A DNA stretch of 64,000 nucleotides from Amaricoccus sp047275745 (lineage in GTDB: Bacteria > Pseudomonadota > Alphaproteobacteria > Rhodobacterales > Rhodobacteraceae): NCBI RefSeq assembly GCF_047275745.1, contig NZ_JBKQWU010000003.1, positions 1-64,000 on the forward strand, read 5' to 3'. The number at the start of each line of letters is the position of its first letter. Positions within the stretch are counted from its first letter, which is position 1. Shown here one piece after another: positions 1 to 7,135 of the stretch. The notes beneath the pieces are model-generated. The model ran no database searches, was not told the origin of the DNA, and saw nothing but the letters and a program-made list of their open reading frames with translations. The translations under genes and the position numbers were made by a program.

Positions 1-38
1 CGACGGCCGCCATCAGTGATGATCTCTATCTCAGACAT
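1..38 (-). CDS. IS transposase orfA, N-terminal fragment (partial)
   Basis: An ATG at base 38 (minus) opens a frame reading MSEIEIITDGGR and is still open at the window edge. The start (acidic/isoleucine stretch leading to an arginine run) matches the N-termini of helix-turn-helix OrfA proteins of IS3-type elements, which bind the element ends and are fused to the DDE OrfB by frameshifting. Only about 12 residues are visible, so the HTH itself is not seen. The position about 75 bases inside the IS end fits orfA placement. Confidence 0.5.
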   Translation of the reverse strand, partial: MSEIEIITDGGR

Positions 39-112
39 AAGCACGTGCTCAGGCATATGCCTAAGCCTCCATGGCTGTGCTCAAGTGTCCGGTCGAAACG
101 GGGGCCAATTCA
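1..112 (-). mobile_element. End of an IS3-type (IS2-group-like) insertion sequence
   Basis: Read on the minus strand, the GTA protease gene loses homology at about base 112. From there the sequence starts TGAATTGGCCCCCG and soon has a CCGGACACTT block. This layout (TG terminus, CCCC block, GACA block) resembles the terminal inverted repeats of IS3-family elements such as IS2. About 75 bases further in, a reading frame typical of a short first transposase frame (orfA) begins and runs off the window. Base composition also drops sharply at about 20-90. The other end and the target duplication lie outside the window, so the family call rests on one terminus plus about 13 codons. Confidence 0.6.
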
Positions 113-237
113 CCGCCCTGGTCCGGCGCGCCGAACAGGCTCGCATACCCGGCGATCTCGGTCCCATCGCCAAGCCCGAGATCACCGCCGAACTTGGCGA
201 ACTTGGTCTCGAGCGCCCCTTGCAATCCGAAGTTCAT
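113..237 (-). pseudogene. GTA prohead protease (g4), N-terminal remnant cut by IS
   Basis: An ATG at 237 follows a strong ribosome site (GAGGAGGG, 5-6 bases upstream) and encodes MNFGLQGALETKF, then a segment ending YASLFGAPDQGG. That is the N-terminus and first conserved strand of HK97-type prohead proteases as encoded by g4 of Rhodobacter GTA clusters. After DQGG the homology ends at the IS terminus, and the frame runs to a TAG at 61-63, giving a 58-residue dead product. In a GTA, g4 matures the capsid, so this copy should be null unless the IS excises. It lies 9 bases downstream of g3.5 in the same operon. Confidence 0.7.
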
Positions 238-246
238 GCTCCCTCC

Positions 247-501
247 TCAGGAACCGGTGACGTTCATGAGCCCGTAGGCGATATCCGCGAGGATCAGCGA
301 GGCCGCGCCATAGACCGCGACCCAGATGCGCCGTTCGAGCCGGTCGAGTCCGACTTCGATCTGCACAAGCCTTCGCTCGAGCTGCGACCATCGCTCCTCC
401 GCGATGCGCTCGTTCACTTCCAGCCGCGCGGAGGCCGCGTCGAACGGTTCGTAGAGAAACCGCGACCCGCCGACCCGGGCCGTCGAACTCTGCCGCATCA
501 C
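247..501 (-). CDS. GTA head formation protein (g3.5-type small protein)
   Basis: A small protein of 83-84 residues between portal and protease, the position of orf g3.5 in the Rhodobacter capsulatus GTA cluster. The middle (about residues 28-60) is a charged heptad-like helix (ERLVQIEVGLDRLERR region). A hydrophobic segment follows at about 60-80 (VAVYGAASLILADIAYGLM), suggesting a coiled coil plus one membrane or buried helix. The start is either GTG at 501 (4-base overlap with the portal stop) or the adjacent ATG at 498. The GTA homologue is annotated as a head formation protein; its mechanism is unknown to me. Confidence 0.7.
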   Translation of the reverse strand: MMRQSSTARVGGSRFLYEPFDAASARLEVNERIAEERWSQLERRLVQIEVGLDRLERRIWVAVYGAASLILADIAYGLMNVTGS

Positions 502-1676
502 GCCTCCTTCGCGCCGGGAAGACCCAGCATGCGGCGCTTCTCGGTCTCGCTCAGGAAATCGGCCGCGGCGATCCGCGACCAGAGCGCCTCCCGCTCGGCC
601 GAGAGCGCCGGGACATTGTCCTCATCGACCCGAAGCTGGAACGCCGTGCCGTAGAACGGCGGCAGCCATCCCGAGAGCGCCGCCAGCGTCTTCGCGACCA
701 TCGGCAGCACGGTGAGGCGATAGAAGGCCCGGTGCGCCTCCTGATAATTGGCGTAGGTATTGTCGCCCGGCAGCCCGAGCAGCATCGGCGGCACCCCGAA
801 GACGAGCGCGATATCGCGCGCGGCCGCCTCCTTCGTCTTGTGGAACTCCATGTCGGAGGGTGAGAAGCCCATCGGCTTCCAGTCGAGCCCACCCTCCAGC
901 AGCATCGGCCGCCCGGCATTGCGCGCACCCTGATGATGCGCTTCGAGCTCGTCGATGAGCCTGCTATACTGATCCTGCCCCAGCGCGCCCATCCCGTCGG
1001 CGCCCCGGTAGACGATCGCGCCGGAGGGCCGCGCCGCGTTGTCGAGCAGACCCTTCGACCAGGCGCCGGCGGAATTGTGCACGTCGATCGCGCTTCCCGC
1101 CGCGCGGAGCGGCGTCAGCCCATAGTGATCGTCCATCGGGTGGAAGCTCTTCACATGCAGGATCGGCGGCTGGTCGGGGACCCGCATGTCGAAGACATGT
1201 TTGCGCGCGCCCACGGCGTATTGATAGGCCTCGGGCCAGCCATCGGCGCCGGGAACCACGCTCATCCGATCGGACCGCAGGCAATGCAGTTCGCGCGGCC
1301 CTCCCGCCGTATGCTGCCCCGCGGCCTCCAGGTATGCGTCGCCTGCGAGCAGGAGATTGCCATAGAACGCCTCCATGAGCGCGGCGCCGCTCTGCCCCGG
1401 ATTGGGGGCCGCGAGGAGATCCAGCACCGGATGCGTGTCGAAACGGCGATCGATGTCCTGCGCGATCACCGGGACCGCAGCCGCCGCCTCGGCGATGATC
1501 TTGACGCATCGGTGGCCGACCGGATTGTCGAGGAAGCCGATGCGCGTCAGCGTTCCGGGATCGCGGGACGACCAGGCGGCGCGCCCCGCCGCCTGAAAGG
1601 CAATCAGCGGCGCGGCCGCCGAAGCCTTCGCCTCCGGTACCCGCGGCGCTCCCGCGCGAAAGAGTTGCAAGACCAT
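498..1676 (-). CDS. GTA phage portal protein, HK97 family (g3)
   Basis: A 392-residue HK97-type portal protein, the dodecameric ring at the capsid vertex through which DNA is packaged and the tail attaches. Recognisable stretches are the conserved N-terminal TRIGFLDNPVGHRCV (about 44-58), LLLAGDAYLE, HVKSFHPMDDHYGL, and the C-terminal stem region GLPGDNTYANYQEA with FYRLTVLPM. The length is close to that of the Rhodobacter GTA portal. It follows the large terminase (88 bases between terminase stop and portal start) and overlaps the g3.5 start. The gene is intact, unlike g4 downstream of it. Confidence 0.92.
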   Translation of the reverse strand: MVLQLFRAGAPRVPEAKASAAAPLIAFQAAGRAAWSSRDPGTLTRIGFLDNPVGHRCVKIIAEAAAAVPVIAQDIDRRFDTHPVLDLLAAPNPGQSGAALMEAFYGNLLLAGDAYLEAAGQHTAGGPRELHCLRSDRMSVVPGADGWPEAYQYAVGARKHVFDMRVPDQPPILHVKSFHPMDDHYGLTPLRAAGSAIDVHNSAGAWSKGLLDNAARPSGAIVYRGADGMGALGQDQYSRLIDELEAHHQGARNAGRPMLLEGGLDWKPMGFSPSDMEFHKTKEAAARDIALVFGVPPMLLGLPGDNTYANYQEAHRAFYRLTVLPMVAKTLAALSGWLPPFYGTAFQLRVDEDNVPALSAEREALWSRIAAADFLSETEKRRMLGLPGAKEA

Positions 1677-1764
1677 GAGGCCCGCTCCCGAATTGCCCTT
1701 GCATGTGTCGTGTCGTGACCGTCCCGCGCCGGGCGCGTCGTCGCGCCTCGCGGGAGGTGATCGC

Positions 1765-3102
1765 TCAGAGCCCGCGCACCCGGGGCTCGCGCCAGCTTTC
1801 GGCCGGCTCGATCATGAGCTCGGTCATCGCCCAGACCAGCGCGTCGACCCGGTCCGGGCTGCCACGCCCGGTAAAACCGTTGACGCTCATGGCCGTCATC
1901 TGATCTTCAAGCGCCGGGAAAGCTCCCCGATGGCAGATCCGGCCCTGTTCGTAGAGGGCCGCGACCGGCTCCGCCCGGACCGCCTTGCCCCGCGAGGCCC
2001 GGACCGCGCGGAACGACACCAGGGGATCGACCTGCCGCACCACGGTGGACACGAGATCGCCTCCCTGGTTGACCTCGGCGATCAGACGGTCGGCCTTGAA
2101 GCGGTGAAACAGCTCCACCGCGCGCGCCGCCCAGACCGTCGGCGTCGCTCCCTTCACGCTGCCGTCGAAGATGACCTCGCCGATCCAATCCTTGGGGTGG
2201 CCGTCCCGCGCGACCCCCGCGACGACGATCCCGCATTCATCGGCATCCTCGCCGGCGCTCACCGGGGGATCGACCGCCACGACAACGCGCGTGAGCTCGA
2301 GCGGGCGCGGCGTTCGCGCCGCCTCCAGCATCGGCCAGGTCCAGAGCGCGCCTTCGACATCCGTGAGCATAGCGCCGTCGAGTTCCTGCCGGCCGAGCCT
2401 GCTTCCGGCGTAGCGCCGGGTCACGGTCTCTAGGAAGCTCTTCGCGAGATGCATCCGGTTCGCCGAGGTCGGCGCCGCCGTCCTGACCGTTTCCACGTCG
2501 GCCAGAATGGCGCGCAGGAGAGCGTTGTTCCGCGGCGTGGTCGTCACCAACTGCCGGGGCCGCGTCCCGAGCCGGAGCCCGAACTGGAGCATGTCCCAGG
2601 TCGCCTGACCCTTCGGCCATTTCGCCAACTCGTCGCTCCAGGCGCAGTCGAACTGCGGGCCGCGCAGGCTCTCGGGATCGCTCGCCGAGAAGATCCGCGC
2701 CTCCGCGCCGTTCGGCCAGACCAGCCGGCGGCGGGAGGCCTGCCAGTCCGGTATCCGGTCCGGGGGCGAGCATCGCAGGATGCCCGACTCCCCGAAAACC
2801 ATCACGTCGCGGGCCTGATCGAGTGTCTCCGCGATCAACGCGACGCGGGAGCACTCGCCCGGATCTTCCGGGCAGGCTCCTTCTACGCGGGCGCGGATCC
2901 ACTCCGCGCCCGCGCGTGTCTTGCCTGCGCCGCGTCCCCCGAGGATCACCCAGGTCGTCCAGTCGCCCTCAGGAGGCAACTGGTGACCTTCAAGTGCCCA
3001 GTGCTCGAAGAGCCAGGGGAGAGCGGCGAGGGCGTTCGGCGAAAGACCGTTGAGGAAACGGTCGCGGTCAGCCTCGCTTTGACCAGACAGAAAGTCTCGC
3101 AA
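1765..3102 (-). CDS. GTA large terminase subunit (g2)
   Basis: DNA-packaging ATPase/nuclease of the gene transfer agent. Walker A is GGRGAGKT, the Walker B region is DCAWSDELAKW, and the motif-III-like TTTPRNN follows. The C-terminal RNase H-fold nuclease shows VVAVDPPVS with a downstream D-x-x-x-DALVWA. I prefer the TTG start at 3102, which gives about 445 residues beginning LRDFL, as in related GTA terminases. A longer frame opens at 3171 but would overlap g1 by about 100 bases with low-complexity residues. The chosen start overlaps the g1 stop by 35 bases, implying coupled translation. Confidence 0.9.
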   Translation of the reverse strand: MRDFLSGQSEADRDRFLNGLSPNALAALPWLFEHWALEGHQLPPEGDWTTWVILGGRGAGKTRAGAEWIRARVEGACPEDPGECSRVALIAETLDQARDVMVFGESGILRCSPPDRIPDWQASRRRLVWPNGAEARIFSASDPESLRGPQFDCAWSDELAKWPKGQATWDMLQFGLRLGTRPRQLVTTTPRNNALLRAILADVETVRTAAPTSANRMHLAKSFLETVTRRYAGSRLGRQELDGAMLTDVEGALWTWPMLEAARTPRPLELTRVVVAVDPPVSAGEDADECGIVVAGVARDGHPKDWIGEVIFDGSVKGATPTVWAARAVELFHRFKADRLIAEVNQGGDLVSTVVRQVDPLVSFRAVRASRGKAVRAEPVAALYEQGRICHRGAFPALEDQMTAMSVNGFTGRGSPDRVDALVWAMTELMIEPAESWREPRVRGL

Positions 3103-3376
3103 GGATTTCCGCTCGCGCGGCGTCGAGGTCGAGCTCTCCGCCCGCCCCCTCCGATCTGCTTCGTGCGCCAAGACCAGCCTCGATGTCGAGAACAGTTTGC
3201 AAGGCAGTCTGGTGCGCCCGGATCAGAGCCTCGTCCCGCCTGCCGCTACCGGGCTGACGCCCGTCGATGCTGCGCGCGATCCGCCCGTGAAGTGCCACGG
3301 TGAGATCACGATACAACTCTCGCGCACGCTCAAGCAGATCGCTCGGCGCCGCCAATTCATAAGCTGAGATTGTCAT
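3068..3376 (-). CDS. GTA small terminase subunit (g1)
   Basis: A 102-residue helical protein at the head of the GTA cluster, immediately before the large terminase. In Rhodobacter capsulatus the equivalent g1 product acts as a small terminase that partners the packaging motor without sequence specificity. The sequence is rich in Leu/Ala/Arg, with helices at about 8-35 (SDLLERARELYRDLT region) and 47-70. Assignment rests mainly on position, size and sequence character. Only a modest Shine-Dalgarno (AGGG) is seen. The C-terminal codons overlap g2. Confidence 0.75.
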   Translation of the reverse strand: MTISAYELAAPSDLLERARELYRDLTVALHGRIARSIDGRQPGSGRRDEALIRAHQTALQTVLDIEAGLGARSRSEGAGGELDLDAARAEILARLSVWSKRG

Positions 3377-3407
3377 GTGATGATCGCCCTGGCTGCTCCG
3401 CCCGGGC

Positions 3408-3450
3408 CGAAACGAAAACGGCAGCTCACGCCCAAGGGCGTGTCTGCCGT
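3408..3450 (-). terminator. Long hairpin plus T-rich tract between mltG and g1
   Basis: Bases 3418-3450 form a near-continuous inverted repeat: outer arms ACGGCAG / CTGCCGT (7 of 7) and inner arms CACGCCC / GGGCGTG (7 of 7), with 1-2 unpaired bases between them and a tight loop. On the minus strand it is followed by CGTTTTCGTTTCGG, an interrupted U-tract. It can act as an intrinsic terminator for mltG read-through. Because it lies downstream of the putative g1 promoter (3475-3503), it could also be an attenuator in the g1 leader. Confidence 0.6.
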
Positions 3451-3467
3451 CGCATTTCTACCAGCTT

Positions 3468-3495
3468 GCCCGAAGGTATACCTTAGGGCGTACGC
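3468..3495. promoter_or_regulatory. Two overlapping palindromes on the GTA promoter (putative operator)
   Basis: Bases 3468-3489 form a 22-bp dyad (half-site GCCCGAAGGTA, 10 of 11 pairs matched) centred on the -10 box of the g1 promoter. GCGTACGC at 3488-3495 is a second perfect 8-bp dyad in the spacer, its centre 13 bp away. This arrangement is typical of an operator bound by a dimeric repressor or activator. Its regulator is not identifiable from this window. Confidence 0.55.
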
Positions 3496-3503
3496 TATGT
3501 CAA
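3475..3503 (-). promoter_or_regulatory. Sigma70-like promoter for the GTA cluster
   Basis: On the minus strand, TTGACA (3498-3503) is separated by exactly 17 bases from TATACC (3475-3480): a consensus -35 box and a good -10 box. The direction is towards g1, whose ATG is 99 bases further on. It is the best promoter match noticed in the window and is covered by palindromic operator-like sequence. Confidence 0.65.
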
Positions 3504-3532
3504 CAGCTAAATCTCTGGTTGCGCGAAATCGG

Positions 3533-4531
3533 CTACTGGCCGGCCTCCCTCTGCCGCTCCGCCTCGATCCGACGCCAGGCGGCCACGTTGCGATTATGTT
3601 CGCTCAGCGACGCGGCGAAGACGTGGCCACCAGTGCCATCCGCCACGAAATAGCGCATGTCACCATCCGCCGGATTGGCCGTCGCCTCGATCGCCGCCTT
3701 GCCGGGATTGGCGATCGGCGTCGGCGGCAGCCCCTGAATCACATAAGTATTGTAAGGAGTTGGCCGCGATAGCTCGCTCGCCCGAAGGCCGCGTCCCAGT
3801 GCCTCCCTGCCCTCGGTCAGCCCATAGATCACCGTCGGGTCGGTCTGCAGGCGCATGCCCTCCCGCAGCCGGTTCTCGAAGACCGAGGCCACCATCGCCC
3901 GCTCGTCGGGCACGCCGGTCTCCTTCTCGACGATCGAGGCGAGGATCAGCAGTTCCTCCGGCGTGCTGAGCGGCAGGCCCTGTTTCCGGTTGGCCCAGGC
4001 CTCGGCGAGAATCTCCTCCTGCCGCCCGCGCATCCGGTCGATCAGCGCCTGGCGCGAATCGCCCCGCTGGTAGTCATAGCCCGCCGGCGCCAGCGACCCT
4101 TCGCCCGGGACCTCGGCGATCTCGCCCGACAGGTCGTCCCGCCCGTTCAGCAACTCGACCACCTGCCAGCTCGTCCAGCCTTCAGGCACGACGATCTGGC
4201 GCAGGACGTTGCCGCCCCGGTTCATCAGCGCGAGGATATCCTTCATCGAGGCGCCGGCGGGGATCTCGTATTCGCCGTATCTGAGCCCCTGATCCTGTTT
4301 CGAATACCGAGCGGCGATCCGGAACATCGACCCGTTGCGAATGGCCCCGCCGTCCTCGAGTTTCGCGGCGATGCTCGACAGCCCCTCGCCGCGATCGACC
4401 TCCATCAGCAGTGGCTCCGCCAACGGCCCCGGCGCGGCATACTGCCGCTGCCCCCAGACGATCACCCCGAAGAGCAGGGCGAGGCCGACGATCAGGACGG
4501 TCAGGGCATTGGCGGCGAGGTTCCGAAACAT
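3533..4531 (-). CDS. mltG: Endolytic murein transglycosylase MltG
   Basis: A 332-residue inner-membrane lytic transglycosylase that cuts nascent glycan strands and may terminate peptidoglycan polymerisation. One N-terminal membrane helix (about 8-27) precedes a LysM-like region and the YceG catalytic domain, with the active-site stretch EKETG at 202-206. The conserved VFENRLREGMRLQTDPTVIYG (217-237) and the C-terminal TPYNTY and GLPPTPIANPG motifs follow. It starts 9 bases after the fabF stop, so it is likely co-transcribed with fabF. It is the last chromosomal gene before the GTA cluster. Confidence 0.95.
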   Translation of the reverse strand: MFRNLAANALTVLIVGLALLFGVIVWGQRQYAAPGPLAEPLLMEVDRGEGLSSIAAKLEDGGAIRNGSMFRIAARYSKQDQGLRYGEYEIPAGASMKDILALMNRGGNVLRQIVVPEGWTSWQVVELLNGRDDLSGEIAEVPGEGSLAPAGYDYQRGDSRQALIDRMRGRQEEILAEAWANRKQGLPLSTPEELLILASIVEKETGVPDERAMVASVFENRLREGMRLQTDPTVIYGLTEGREALGRGLRASELSRPTPYNTYVIQGLPPTPIANPGKAAIEATANPADGDMRYFVADGTGGHVFAASLSEHNRNVAAWRRIEAERQREAGQ

Positions 4532-4540
4532 GCGGCGATC

Positions 4541-5809
4541 CTACACCGGACGGCGCAGGACCAGCGAGGCATTGGTGCCGCCGAAGCCGAACGAATTCGA
4601 GAGCGCGATGTTGATCTCCCGCTTCACCGCTTCCTTCGGCGCCAGGTCAATCGGGGTCTCGACGCTCGGATTGTCGAGGTTCAGCGTCGGAGGCGCCACC
4701 TGATCGCGCAGCGCCAGCACGCAGAAGATCGCCTCGATCGCGCCAGCCGCGCCAAGCAGATGCCCGGTCGCCGATTTCGTCGAGGACATCGTCACCTTGC
4801 TCGCCGCGTTCCCGAGGAGCCGAGCGACGGCCCCGAGTTCGATCTCGTCGCCGACCGGCGTCGAGGTCCCATGCGCGTTCACATAGTCGATGTCCGCCGG
4901 CGCGATCCCGGCGTCCTTCAGCGCCGCCGCCATCGCCCGGTAACCGCCGCTGCCATCGGGCGCCGGCGAGGTGATGTGATGGGCGTCGCCGGAGAGGCCA
5001 TAGCCGATCACCTCGGCGTAGATCTTCGCCCCGCGCGCCTTGGCATGCTCGTATTCCTCGAGGACCACGATCCCCGCGCCTTCGCCCATGACGAAACCGT
5101 CGCGATCCTTGTCATAGGGTCTGCTGGCCTTCTCGGGCGTATCGTTGAACCCGGTCGAGAGCGCCTTGCAGGCGGCGAATCCGGCGATGCCGATCTCGCA
5201 GATCGCACCCTCCGCGCCGCCCGCGACCATCACATCGGCGTCGCCGTACTTGATGAGCCGGGCGCCGTCGCCGATGGCATGTGCCCCGCTCGAACAGGCG
5301 GTGACCACGGCATGGTTCGGACCCTTGAACCCGTACTTGATCGAAACCTGCCCCGAGCAGAGGTTGATGAGGCTGCCCGTGATGAAGAACGGGGACACCC
5401 GCCGGGGGCCCTTCTCCTTCAGCGTGATCGCCGTCTGGGCGATGTTATCCAGACCGCCGATGCCGGAGCCGATGATCACGCCCGTGCGCTCCCGGTCGGC
5501 CTCGTCCTCGGGCATCCAGCCCGAGTCCTCGACCGCCATCTGCGCCGCCGCCATCGCGAAGAGGATGAAGTCGTCGACCTTGCGCTGCTCCTTCGGCGGC
5601 ATCCAGTCATCGGCGTTGAAGGTGCCGTCCGTCCCGTCGCCGCGGGGAACCTCGCAGGCGATGTCGCAGGCGAGATGACTCGCGTCGAACCGCGTGATCT
5701 TGCCCGCGCCCGACTGGCCGGCGATCAGCCGGGCCCAGGTCTCCTCCACGCCGCTGGCCAGGGGCGTAACCAGGCCAAGACCGGTGATAACCACGCGCCG
5801 CTTCGTCAT
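4541..5809 (-). CDS. fabF: 3-oxoacyl-ACP synthase II (KAS II)
   Basis: A condensing enzyme that elongates acyl-ACP with malonyl-ACP in type II fatty acid synthesis. The start chosen is ATG 5809 (422 residues, MTKRRVVITG), preceded by AGAGGG; the open frame extends 26 codons further upstream without homology. The catalytic triad is visible: Cys172 in TACSSGAHA, His in HGTSTPVGD, and His in KSATGHLLGAAGA. The C-terminal SNSFGFGGTNASLV is typical. It sits between acpP and mltG, but a terminator-like hairpin separates it from acpP. Confidence 0.96.
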   Translation of the reverse strand: MTKRRVVITGLGLVTPLASGVEETWARLIAGQSGAGKITRFDASHLACDIACEVPRGDGTDGTFNADDWMPPKEQRKVDDFILFAMAAAQMAVEDSGWMPEDEADRERTGVIIGSGIGGLDNIAQTAITLKEKGPRRVSPFFITGSLINLCSGQVSIKYGFKGPNHAVVTACSSGAHAIGDGARLIKYGDADVMVAGGAEGAICEIGIAGFAACKALSTGFNDTPEKASRPYDKDRDGFVMGEGAGIVVLEEYEHAKARGAKIYAEVIGYGLSGDAHHITSPAPDGSGGYRAMAAALKDAGIAPADIDYVNAHGTSTPVGDEIELGAVARLLGNAASKVTMSSTKSATGHLLGAAGAIEAIFCVLALRDQVAPPTLNLDNPSVETPIDLAPKEAVKREINIALSNSFGFGGTNASLVLRRPV

Positions 5810-5887
5810 TTTCACGCCCTCTTGTCGGTTTTGCGACCCTTTAGCCCGAAGCCCGCGGACCGACAAGCCCGGGGACCGTGCCAGCAC

Positions 5888-5920
5888 ATGAAAACGGCGC
5901 CCGGAACCCCCGGACGCCGT
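5888..5920 (-). terminator. Intrinsic terminator after acpP
   Basis: An inverted repeat at 5894-5920 (arms ACGGCG-C-CCGG and CCGG-A-CGCCGT, one mismatch, 5-base loop) is followed on the minus strand by TTTT (5891-5894). It lies 29 bases beyond the acpP stop and would let acpP mRNA accumulate separately from fabF, as is common for this very abundant protein. Confidence 0.75.
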
Positions 5921-5948
5921 CGCGCCGCACCGAATTCAGGGCAATCGG

Positions 5949-6182
5949 TCAGGAGTTCGCCGAGATGAACTTCACCGCGTCGCCGTAGGTCTGGATCGTC
6001 TCGGCCGCGTCGTCCGGGATCTCGATGCCGAATTCTTCTTCGAACGCCATCACCAGCTCGACGGTGTCGAGGCTGTCCGCGCCGAGGTCGTCGATGAACG
6101 AGGCGTTGTCGGTGACCTTGGACTCGTCAACGCTCAGATGCTCCACGACGATCTTTTTGACGCGTTCTGCGATATCGCTCAT
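5949..6182 (-). CDS. acpP: Acyl carrier protein
   Basis: A 77-residue acidic carrier that holds growing acyl chains on a 4'-phosphopantetheine arm. The attachment site is Ser37 in GADSLDTVELVM, and the rest is the canonical four-helix ACP sequence. It is preceded by AAGAGGAAGAGACA as ribosome site. It lies between fabG (upstream) and fabF (downstream), with its own likely promoter at 6300-6328 and a terminator at 5888-5920. Confidence 0.98.
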   Translation of the reverse strand: MSDIAERVKKIVVEHLSVDESKVTDNASFIDDLGADSLDTVELVMAFEEEFGIEIPDDAAETIQTYGDAVKFISANS

Positions 6183-6299
6183 TGTCTCTTCCTCTTTGGA
6201 TCCCGGTCCGGGAGTCTTGACCTTTTCCGCCGATCCCCGGTCCGTCGCGCCGCTCGGGCAGTCCGAGGTGGTCCGAAGCTCGCCTATGGCTCGTCGCGC

Positions 6300-6328
6300 G
6301 CTATAGCATAACCGGGGCGCGCCGCAAA
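6300..6328 (-). promoter_or_regulatory. Candidate promoter of acpP
   Basis: On the minus strand TTTGCG (6323-6328) is 17 bases from TATAGC (6300-6305), about 118 bases upstream of acpP in the 184-base gap between fabG and acpP. The TATAGC-type -10 box is common in this group. The rest of the gap shows no other feature. Confidence 0.4.
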
Positions 6329-6366
6329 TGTTAATGCGGGTGGCGCCAAGTCGCGCCCCCCGGTGG

Positions 6367-7104
6367 TTAAATCATGGCCATTCCGCCATTTACGTGCAGA
6401 GTCTGTCCGGTCACATAGCCTGCCTCCGACGACGCGAGATAGGCCACGGCGGCGGCGATCTCCTCGGAACTCCCCATCCGCCCGGCCGGAATGCCACCGA
6501 GAATCCGCCCCCGCTGATCGTCGTTCAGCGCGTCGGTCATCGCCGTCGCGATGAAGCCCGGCGCGACGCAGTTCACCGTCACGCCCCGGCCCGCGACCTC
6601 CTGGGCGAGGCTCTTCGACATGCCGATCACGCCCGCCTTGCTCGCCGCGTAGTTGGCCTGTCCGGGATTGCCCGTCACGCCGACGACCGAGCTGATGTTG
6701 ATGATCCGCCCCCAGCGTGCCTTCATCATGCCCCGGAGCACGCCGCGCGAAAGCTTCATCACGCTCGTCAGGTTCACCGCGATGACCGTCGCCCAGTCCT
6801 CGTCGGACATGCGCATGAAGAGTTGATCGCGCGTGATCCCGGCGTTGTTGACGAGAATGTCGACCCCGCCCATCGCCTCCGCCGCCCGTTTCGGCAGCGC
6901 GTCGACCGCTTCCGGGTCGGACAGGTCGCAGGGCACCACGAAGGCCGCGTCGCCGATCTCCCCCGCGAGTTCCTCGAGCGGCGCGACCCGTGTGCCCGAC
7001 AGCGCGACCTTCGCGCCCTGTGCCGCTAGCACCCGCGCCACATGGCCGCCGATGCCCCCCGAGGCCCCCGTCACCAGCGCGGCCTTTCCCGTCAGATCGA
7101 ACAT
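6367..7104 (-). CDS. fabG: 3-oxoacyl-ACP reductase
   Basis: NADPH-dependent ketoreductase of fatty acid synthesis, an SDR of 245 residues. It has the nucleotide motif TGASGGIG (12-19), NNAG (86-89), and the catalytic set Ser138/139 (INISS), Tyr152 and Lys156 (YAASK). The start ATG 7104 (MFDLTGKAAL) follows GAGGGGGAGGAAAGC; the open frame continues 30 codons upstream without homology. It starts 31 bases after the fabD stop, so fabD-fabG form an operon. Confidence 0.97.
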   Translation of the reverse strand: MFDLTGKAALVTGASGGIGGHVARVLAAQGAKVALSGTRVAPLEELAGEIGDAAFVVPCDLSDPEAVDALPKRAAEAMGGVDILVNNAGITRDQLFMRMSDEDWATVIAVNLTSVMKLSRGVLRGMMKARWGRIINISSVVGVTGNPGQANYAASKAGVIGMSKSLAQEVAGRGVTVNCVAPGFIATAMTDALNDDQRGRILGGIPAGRMGSSEEIAAAVAYLASSEAGYVTGQTLHVNGGMAMI

Positions 7105-7135
7105 GCTTTCCTCCCCCTCAGACCCGAGCTTCGCG

